Below, piece by piece: positions 57,908-64,000 of a stretch of DNA of 64,000 bases. A program made the position numbers and the translations under genes. The notes beneath the pieces are model-generated. The model saw nothing but the letters and a program-made list of their open reading frames with translations, was not told the DNA's origin and ran no database searches. Numbering within the stretch: position 1 is the first letter of the stretch; the number at the start of each line of letters is the position of its first letter. The stretch lies in the NCBI GenBank assembly GCA_025526995.1, contig JAHLKG010000030.1, positions 258,501 through 322,500 on the forward strand, given 5' to 3'. The DNA is from Powellomyces hirtus. Taxonomy: Eukaryota; Chytridiomycota; Chytridiomycetes; Spizellomycetales; Powellomycetaceae.

Positions 57908-58665
57908 ATGGCTGACACCCCCAACAACTCTCCTCCCCCCCCCCCCCCCCCCCCCCCCGACACCACCACCACCATGGGCAAGCGCCGGCCCGCCCAACAA
58001 CTTGCGAAAGGCGCAACCAAGCGGGCCCAGCCCGCCCGGGTAAGTAGGGGTCGGGGCTCATCCTCGGGTGTGGCAACTCATCTCATGTTGCCCGTCTTCC
58101 TTTGTTACCTACCGGACCCCTCGGTCCATGAAAAGTCCACCCCCGAGGGGTCGGCCGACTTGCCCGCTTGCTGCGAGTGCCATCTTTTCCACAAGGGCAA
58201 GATGTTCACGTCGGAATGCCACCATCTGGTGTGCCGGCCCTGCATCGTGGCGGCGGCCGACGACACGGTATGTTCTCCTTTCGCTGAGGGGCGGCCTGAT
58301 GCCTTCCTAACGGTGTGGTTCCTTTGTTCCTTTGCTTCCCAGAACGACGGCCCTCAGGGCCAGTTGACGTGCGGCGCCCCCCACTGCGGCCGGGTCCTCT
58401 TCTTTGCGGCCATCCCCGCCGGGTGCCATTTCGCTGGCTGCAACCATGTCGGGGCGGACCTTTGCATGTTCTCATGCAACCATCTCCACTGCATGGGCCA
58501 CATCCGCGCGTAAGTAGTACTCTTCGGCCTGCTGCTGTCTTACCTGACTAACTCAGCTCTCTTCGCAGCGAGATGAACGTGGCAAATTACACCCCCCTCC
58601 GGTGCGGGTTGGGCGACCGGTGCCACGGCAATCGGTGCCAATTCTCCTTCACCAAGATTGGTTGA
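57908..58665 (+). CDS. Gypsy-2 copy of antisense RING-like gene
   Basis: Exons 57908-58039, 58115-58267, 58343-58509, 58569-58665 give 182 residues with a closed frame. Start MADTPNNSPPPP (a C24 run codes poly-Pro), basic MGKRRPAQQLAKGATKRAQP, then a RING-like cluster: CECH, CHHLVCRPC, CGAPHC, and a second cluster AGCNHVG, CNHLHCMGH, RCGLGDRCHGNRCQF. The first four ligands fit C-x2-C-x13-C-x-H-x2-C-x2-C; the seventh and eighth (CGAPHC) are spaced x4 rather than x2, so it is RING-like rather than canonical. The intron-1 acceptor reads CCG here instead of CAG in the other copies, so this copy may mis-splice. A (CA)n microsatellite precedes the ATG. Confidence 0.8.
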
Positions 58666-58904
58666 TTAGTTCTCCCCCCCCCCCCTCTTTCTTGTATATA
58701 CTTTCGATTGTTGTCTGTTGCTCCCTTGGGGCCTGGCCTCCGGGCCGTAATCAAATTCAGTACCAAATTCTCATCGTTGTACTTGCCTTCTCATTGCTGT
58801 GCTCCCTTGAGCCTTGTAGCATTTCGTATGCATCCGCTGTGTCCAATGTCACTCGGCTTCTTCCCGGCTATGGTGCTCATGGTAGATGCCCTGCATCACA
58901 CTTC

Positions 58905-59735
58905 CCCGTTGGGAAGACCGCCCAGCGGTTCCCCGGCCATCGTCCAACGATGGCCGGTATGTCACCTAGTGAGGTCTACTGCCTCACAGTCTTCGGCTCA
59001 TCGCCCAGAGATCCCGGTATCTCGCCCAGCGAGATATACTGCCCAGCAGCCTTCAGCCATCGTCCAACGATGCTGGCATCTCACCTCGTGAGGTCTACTG
59101 CCTCGCAGTCTTCGGCCATCGTCCAACGATGCCGGCATCTCACCTCGTGAGGGCTACTGCCTCGCAGTCTTCGGCTCATCGCCCAGCGATCCCGGCATCT
59201 CGCCCAGCGAGGTATGTCGCCCAGCGACCTTCGGCCCATCGTCAAACAATGCTGGTATCTTGGCCGAAGCCCTTCTCTTCCCCTTTGCGTGGGTGTGTAC
59301 TACGGCCATGGTCCCCGCGGGTCTCGAGGTACGCTGCCATGCAAATCTGGTGCCGGTAACCTTGCATCGACAGCCGGTCGATGCCCAGCATCACCCTTCT
59401 CACCCAGTGAGGTATGCCGCCCAGCGGCCTTCGGCCCATCGTCAAACGATGCCGGTATCTTGGCCAAAGCCCTTCTCTTCCCCTTCGCGTAGGTATGTAC
59501 CACGGCCATGGTCCCCGCAGGTCTCGAGGTACGCTGCCATGCAAATCTGGTGCCGGTCACCTTGCATCGGCAAGCCGTTGGCTCATCGCCCAGCGATCCC
59601 GGCATCTCACCCAGTGAGGTATGCTGCCCAGCAGCCTTCGTCCATCGTCCAACGATGCCGGCATCTCGCCCAGCGAGGTATGCCGCCCAGCAGCCTTTGG
59701 CCATTGTCCAACGATGCCGGAATCTCGCACTATAA
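58905..59735. repeat. Gypsy-2 mini-hairpin array
   Basis: Same array as in Gypsy-1 (inverse orientation) and Gypsy-3. Plus-strand hairpins have CCA, CTC or CTA loops, for example CATCGT-CCA-ACGATG, CTCAC-CTC-GTGAG, CTGC-CCA-GCAG, GTCGC-CCA-GCGAC, ATCGC-CCA-GCGAT. A roughly 200-bp subunit containing CATGCAAATCTGG occurs twice within it. Confidence 0.9.
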
Positions 59736-59789
59736 TCTCCTCTACCTCACGTAGCATCTCTCTTGTTAATTTTCGGTACAGCTCGCTAT

Positions 59790-60721
59790 CTAGGATCTCT
59801 TACGTCGCCTGGCTGCTAGCCTTTGGCCGCGGCCCTCTCCGGGGTGCTCCCGGAGCCATTCTTCCAGTGCGGTCGTTCCCTTCACGTGTGCATACGGCTC
59901 CCACGTGTTCTGGGTGTTGTCGTAACCTGTCCACTTGACTAAGAAGTGCTCGGTGTTCCTGTGCCATCTGGCATTTAGGATCTTGTCCACTTGGTAGGTC
60001 TCCTGACCGTCTTCGTCCTTGTCGGGCTCAGGCAGGGCAGTGACCTGTCTGTACGGGGTACCGCCCGAGTCATGGTAACGTCTCAGAATGCTGACATGAA
60101 AGACTGGGTGCAACCCGGTGAACTCCTTGGGTAGTTCAAGCTCGTAGGTGTCAGGATGCGGGCCCTTGCCGCGTACTGTGAATGGCCCAATCCATTGCTC
60201 AGCCAGCTTTTTGTTCCTTGTTGTGACGCTGGTAATCGCGATACCCTCGCAATGAAGTAAGACCTTGTCACCCTCTCGGTATGCTTCCGCGTGCTTCTTG
60301 CGGTCATAGTACTTTGCCTGCTGGTCCTGTGCGTCTCGGAGCCGTTGCTGCACGATGTGACTCACGTCGGCGAATTCCTTAATCCGGCTCTCCACGGCGG
60401 TTCGTGCCGATTGCCTTATCATCTCCCCGGGGTTAGGTGCTACCCATTGGTTCGGTACCCGGGGAACGCGGCCTAGGTCAATCTCGAAAGGGGATAGTCC
60501 CGTCGACGTCTGCGGCGTTCGGTTGTAGTTGTACTCGAGGGTGGGGAGTAAACTCTTCCAGTTGGAGCTGGCATAGTCAAGATAGGGGCCCATGATTCCC
60601 TTGATCGTCTTGATGGCGTTCTCCGTCTTGCCGTTGGTCTGTTGGTGTTGTGCCGACGAGAGTTCCTGCTTGACGTCGAGTGCCCGCATCAGGTACCGCC
60701 AGAACTCTCATAGCCACTTGG
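59790..60721 (-). pseudogene. pol: Gypsy-2 pol, integrase C-terminal part and chromodomain
   Basis: Minus strand, same protein as Gypsy-1 pol from the integrase core (SSNWKSLLPTLEYNYNRTP) through GPY/F to the chromodomain (QFLVKW position reads HFLVKW). A stop occurs in PKWL-stop-EFWRYL near the break. Upstream integrase, RT and protease are missing from this side of Gypsy-3. Confidence 0.93.
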
Positions 60722-60996
60722 TGTAATAATACTAGGTCCGTTGCCAGAGTCTAGTCTTCTATTCGGGAATTCCCTATCTCTAATTCTACTGTAAGATCTC
60801 TAAGTCTTGAATACGCCCTCGTTGGAGTATTCCTACTTTTCTTCTGGACCGCGAGACGGTCCGGGTCACGTGATGGCCATCCGTGGCCATCCCTGAGGTC
60901 TAGTACCCTTTGGGATGCTGACGCTAGCATCCATCTCACGCGGCGCCCTTCCCGAAGCGTATCTAGGCTTAGGCTTGCGAGCCACGCCTCATTACA
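60722..60996 (-). repeat. Gypsy-3 3' LTR
   Basis: 275 bp, TGTAATAATACTAGG at the left end and CTCATTACA at the right. Confidence 0.97.
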
Positions 60997-61341
60997 CCCC
61001 CCTTAGATTCGCGACTATCTCTTAGGCTCGAATCTCTTCAGCGAGGCGAAGCTTGCCTAAGCCGGGCGGCGGCGGGTTAACGGATGCTGACATGGTTGTG
61101 GGAAGATGAGGCTGGGGAGGCGGCCCTGGTGCGGGTCGCGTCGCGGTAGTCTCCGACGGGTAGTCTCCGCCCTTCGTGGTGCGCGAAGTCGTCGGAAAGT
61201 CTATTTCTCTCTTCGCAGGGGCCCTAGATGAATCACGAGTAGCTTCCTCCATGCAGATTTCGATAAGTAACATCTGCTGCGCTCCGTAGGGGATGAAACA
61301 CTAACACCTGAATTTCCGAGCGTTCCCAAGCAGGTCGAGCC

Positions 61342-61348
61342 TTTAAAA
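61342..61348 (+). promoter_or_regulatory. TATA-like box of Gypsy-3 antisense gene
   Basis: TTTAAAA about 100 bp upstream of the ATG at 61448, at the same relative place as in Gypsy-2. Confidence 0.4.
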
Positions 61349-61447
61349 GGTACTGCCCGTTGAATCTCCCCCCCTCTCGCTCTTCTCTCCTTTGTAGCTC
61401 GACACACACACACGTCACACACGCACACATACATACATACATACAAC

Positions 61448-62185
61448 ATGGCCGACGTCGCCAACAACTCTCCTCTCCCTTCCGACACCACCACCGCGGG
61501 CAAGCGCCGTCCCGCCCAGCAACTCGCAAAAGGCGCGACCAAGCGGGCCCAGCCCGCCCGGGTAAGTAGGGGTCGGTGCTCATCCTTGGTTGTGGCAACT
61601 CGTCTCATGTTGCCCGTCTTCCTTTGTTACCTACAGGACCCTTCGGTCCATGAAAAGTCCACCCCCGAGGGGTCGGCCGACTTGCCCGCTTGCTGGAAGT
61701 GCCGTCTTTTCCGCAAGGGCAAGATGTTTACGCCGGAATGCCACCATCTGGTGTGCCGGCCCTGCATCGTGGCGGCGGCCGACGACACGGTATGTTCCCC
61801 TTCGTTGAGAGGCGGCCTGATGTCTCCCTAACGGCGTGGTTCCTTTGTTCCTTTGCTTTCCAGAATGACGGCCCTCAGGGCCAGTTGACGTGCGGCGCCC
61901 CCCACTGCAGCCGGGTTCCCTTCTTTGCGGCCATCCCCGCCGGGTGCCAGTTCGCTGGCTGCAACCATGTCGGGGCGGACCTCGCATGTTTCCATGCAAC
62001 CATCTCCACTGCATGGGCCACGTCCGCGCATAAGTAGTACTCTTCGACCTGCTGCTGTCTTACCTGACTAACTCAGCTCTTCTCGCAGCGAGATGAACGT
62101 GGCAAACTACACCCCCCTCCGGTGCGGGTTGGGCGACCGGTGCCACGGCAATCGGTGCCAATTCTCTTTCACCAAGATTGGTTGA
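61448..62185 (+). pseudogene. Gypsy-3 copy of antisense RING-like gene (1-bp deletion)
   Basis: Exons 61448-61561, 61637-61789, 61864-62029, 62089-62185. Start MADVANNSPLPSDTTTAGKR: the poly-Pro run is absent here, so the C tract is an expansion in the other copies. Clean acceptor CTACAG for exon 2, and CWKCRLF plus CHHLVCRPC intact. Exon 3 is 166 rather than 167 bp because one C is missing in GACCTCGCATG, which shifts the frame before CNHLHC. The exon-3 donor reads GC|ATAAGT instead of GC|GTAAGT. Otherwise it is the least expanded copy. Confidence 0.8.
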
Positions 62186-62427
62186 TTAGTTCTCCCCCCC
62201 CCTTTTTCTTGTACATACTTTCACTTGTTGTCTGTTGCTCCCTCGGGGCCTAGCCTTTGGGCCGTTTATTCAAATTCAGTACCAAAATCTCATCGCTGTA
62301 CTTGCCTTCTCATTGCTGCGCTGCTTTGAGCCTTGTAGCATTTCATATGCGTCCGCCTTGTCCAATGTCACTCGGCTTCCTCCAGGCTATGGTGCTCATG
62401 GTAGATGCCCTGCATCACACTTCCCCA

Positions 62428-63240
62428 TTGGGAAGACCGCCCAGCGGTTCCCCGGCCATCGTCCAACGATGTTGGTATCTCACCTAGTGAGGTCTACTGC
62501 CTCGCAGTCTTGGGCTCATCGCCCAGCGATCCCGGTATCTTGCCCAGCGAGATATACTGCCCAGCAGCCTTCAGCCATCGTCCAACGATGCTGGCATCTC
62601 ACCTCGTGAGGTCTACTGCCTCGCAGTCTTCGGCCATCGTCCAACGATGCCGGCATCTCATCTCGTGAGGGCTACTGCCTCGCAGTCTTCGGCTCATCGC
62701 CCAGCGATCCCGGCATCTCGCCCAGCGAGGTATGTTGCCCAGCGACCTTCGGCCCATCGTCAAACAATGCTGGTATCTTGGCCGAAGCCCTTCTCTTCCC
62801 CTTCGCGTGGGTATGTACTACGGCCATGGTCCCCGCGGGTCTCGAGGTACGCTGCCATGCAAATCTGGTGCCGGTCACCTTGCATCGACAGCCGGTCGAT
62901 GCCCAGCATCACCCTTCTCACCCAGTGAGGTATGCCGCCCAGCGGCCTTCAGCCCATCTTCAAACGATGCCGGTATCTTGGCCGAAGCCCTTCTCTTCCC
63001 CTTCGCGTAGGTATGTACCACGGCCATGGTCCCCGCGGGTCTCGAGGTACGCCGCCATGCAAATCTGGTGCTGGTCACCTTGCATCGGCAAGCCGTCAGC
63101 TCATCGCCCAGCGATCCCGGCATCTCACCCAGTGAGGTATGCTGCCCAGCAGCCTTCGGCCATCGTCCAACGATGCCGGCATCTCGCCCAGCGAGGTATG
63201 CCGCCCAGCAGCCTTTGGCCATTGTCCAACGATGCCGGAA
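62428..63240. repeat. Gypsy-3 mini-hairpin array
   Basis: About two dozen adjacent hairpins, including CTTCCC-CATT-GGGAAG, ACCGC-CCA-GCGGT, ACTGC-CTC-GCAGT, GCCGC-CCA-GCGGC and GCTGC-CCA-GCAGC. In several, a base change is matched by its partner or leaves a G-T pair (CTTGC-CCA-GCGAG, CTCAT-CTC-GTGAG). Hairpins come in triplets of about 57 bp. Confidence 0.92.
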
Positions 63241-63307
63241 TCTCGCACTATAATGTCCTCTACCTCAAGTAGCATCTCTCTTGTTAATTTACGGTACAGC
63301 TCGCTAT

Positions 63308-64000
63308 CTAGGTTCTCTTACGTCGCCTGGCTGCTAGCCTTTGGCCGCGGTCCTCTCCGGGGTGCTCCCGGAGCCATTCTTCCAGTGCGGTCGTTCCCTT
63401 CATGTGTGCATACGGTTCCCACATGTTCTGGGTGTTGTCGTAACCTGTCCACTTGACTAAGAACTGCTCGGTGTTCCTGTGCCATCTGGCATTTAGGATC
63501 TTGTCCACTTGGTAGGTCTCCTGACCGTCTTCGTCCTTCTCGGGCTCAGGCGGGGCGGTGACCTGTCTGTACGGGGTACCGCCCGAGTCATGGTAATGTC
63601 TCAGAATGCTGACATGAAAGACTGGGTGCAACCCGGTGAACTCCTTGGGTAGTTCAAGCTCGTAGGTGTCAGGATGCGGGCCCTTGCCGCGTACTGTGAA
63701 TGGCCCAATCCATTGCTCAGCCAGCTTTTTGTTCCTTGTGGTGACGCTGGTAATCGCGATACCCTCGCAATGAAGTAAGACCTTGTCACCCTCTCGGTAT
63801 GCTTCCGCGTGCTTCTTGCGGTCATAGTACTTTGCCTGCTGGTCCTGTGCGTCTCGGAGCCGTTGCTGCACGATGTGACTCACGTCGGCGAATTCCTTAA
63901 CCCGTCTCTCCACGGCGGTTCGTGCCGATTGCCTTATCATCTCTCCAGGGTTAGGTGCTACCCACTGGTTCGGTACCTGGGGAATGCGGCTTAGGTCAAT
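63308..64000 (-). CDS. pol: Gypsy-3 pol C-terminal part (integrase, GPY/F, chromodomain), runs off window
   Basis: Open frame through the window edge. IRQSARTAVERRVKEFADVS, AEQWIGPFTVRGKGPHPD, chromodomain YQVDKILNARWHRNTEQFLV. No defect seen in the visible part. Confidence 0.93.
   Translation of the reverse strand: MDLSRIPQVPNQWVAPNPGEMIRQSARTAVERRVKEFADVSHIVQQRLRDAQDQQAKYYDRKKHAEAYREGDKVLLHCEGIAITSVTTRNKKLAEQWIGPFTVRGKGPHPDTYELELPKEFTGLHPVFHVSILRHYHDSGGTPYRQVTAPPEPEKDEDGQETYQVDKILNARWHRNTEQFLVKWTGYDNTQNMWEPYAHMKGTTALEEWLREHPGEDRGQRLAARRRKRT

Larger units (their letters stand above)
57171..60721 (-). mobile_element. Gypsy-2: inverted Gypsy-1-family copy, broken by Gypsy-3
   Basis: Carries, in plus-strand order, the 3' LTR (57171-57445), the antisense gene (on plus), the hairpin array and the integrase-to-chromodomain part of pol (on minus). 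It stops inside integrase (PKWL) where Gypsy-3 is inserted. The rest presumably lies beyond Gypsy-3, past the window edge. Confidence 0.93.
60722..64000 (-). mobile_element. Gypsy-3: inverted Gypsy-1-family copy, continues beyond window
   Basis: 3' LTR at 60722-60996 inserted in the Gypsy-2 integrase (left flank CTTGG); then the antisense gene, hairpin array and pol C-terminal part. Sequence is close to Gypsy-2 throughout. Confidence 0.95.

Noticed and set aside
62428..63240. CRISPR-like array
   Set aside because: Repeats are short palindromes with variable stems and no regular spacers; the context is a eukaryotic retroelement.

Overview
The window comes from the nuclear genome of a zoosporic (flagellated) fungus, most likely a chytrid. 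The genes are fungal (RIB3, an SLT2/MPK1-class MAP kinase with TEY, SGT1, an Afi1-like polarity protein, GPI12). They have many short GT-AG introns with CTAAC/CTGAC-type branch points. One multi-exon gene is DNAI7/CASC1, an axonemal protein found only in lineages with motile flagella; the species itself cannot be named from sequence alone.

Region 1 to 32.4 kb is gene-dense host DNA. In order: CCDC124/LSO2-like ribosome factor (-, cut by the window edge), a tentative small gene, a C2H2 zinc-finger gene (-), RIB3 (+), SGT1 (-), an unrecognised gene (+), GPI12/PIG-L (+), a HutD/Ves domain fused to an AstE/aspartoacylase domain (-), an FAD monooxygenase-like gene (-), a roadblock dynein light chain (+), an insulin-degrading-enzyme/STE23 protease (-), an AFI1-like gene (+), a single-pass membrane protein (-), DNAI7 (-) and SLT2/MPK1 (+). 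Most are spliced. Exon positions were worked out from reading-frame continuity and splice sites, and every model given closes in frame.

Region 32.4 to 64 kb is a nest of LTR retrotransposons. A degraded element (leader and Gag at 33.84-33.91 and 47.27-47.63 kb) was split by a 13.35-kb Ty3/gypsy chromovirus (Gypsy-1, 33908-47260, 5-bp duplication TCAAG). Gypsy-1 was itself split by a Ty1/copia element (Copia-1, 35465-40817, duplication AACCC). Downstream are Copia-2 (about 47.63-53.55 kb), a 400-bp duplicated AT-rich segment, a 5'-truncated relative (Copia-3), a fragment of an older gypsy RT, and two inverted copies of the Gypsy-1 family (Gypsy-2, broken by Gypsy-3, which runs off the window).

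The most unusual content is in these elements. (i) All three Gypsy-family copies carry, between pol and the 3' LTR, a spliced four-exon gene on the antisense strand encoding a Cys/His-rich RING-like protein. (ii) Copia-1, from a different superfamily, also carries a spliced antisense gene there, with a textbook C3HC4 RING. (iii) Between pol and the antisense gene, the Gypsy elements have an array of about two dozen tiny hairpins. Their 4-6-bp stems differ from one another but keep pairing around 3-nt loops. (iv) Both copia families have a chromodomain between integrase and reverse transcriptase, a domain usually associated with gypsy chromoviruses. I know of no name for this combination.
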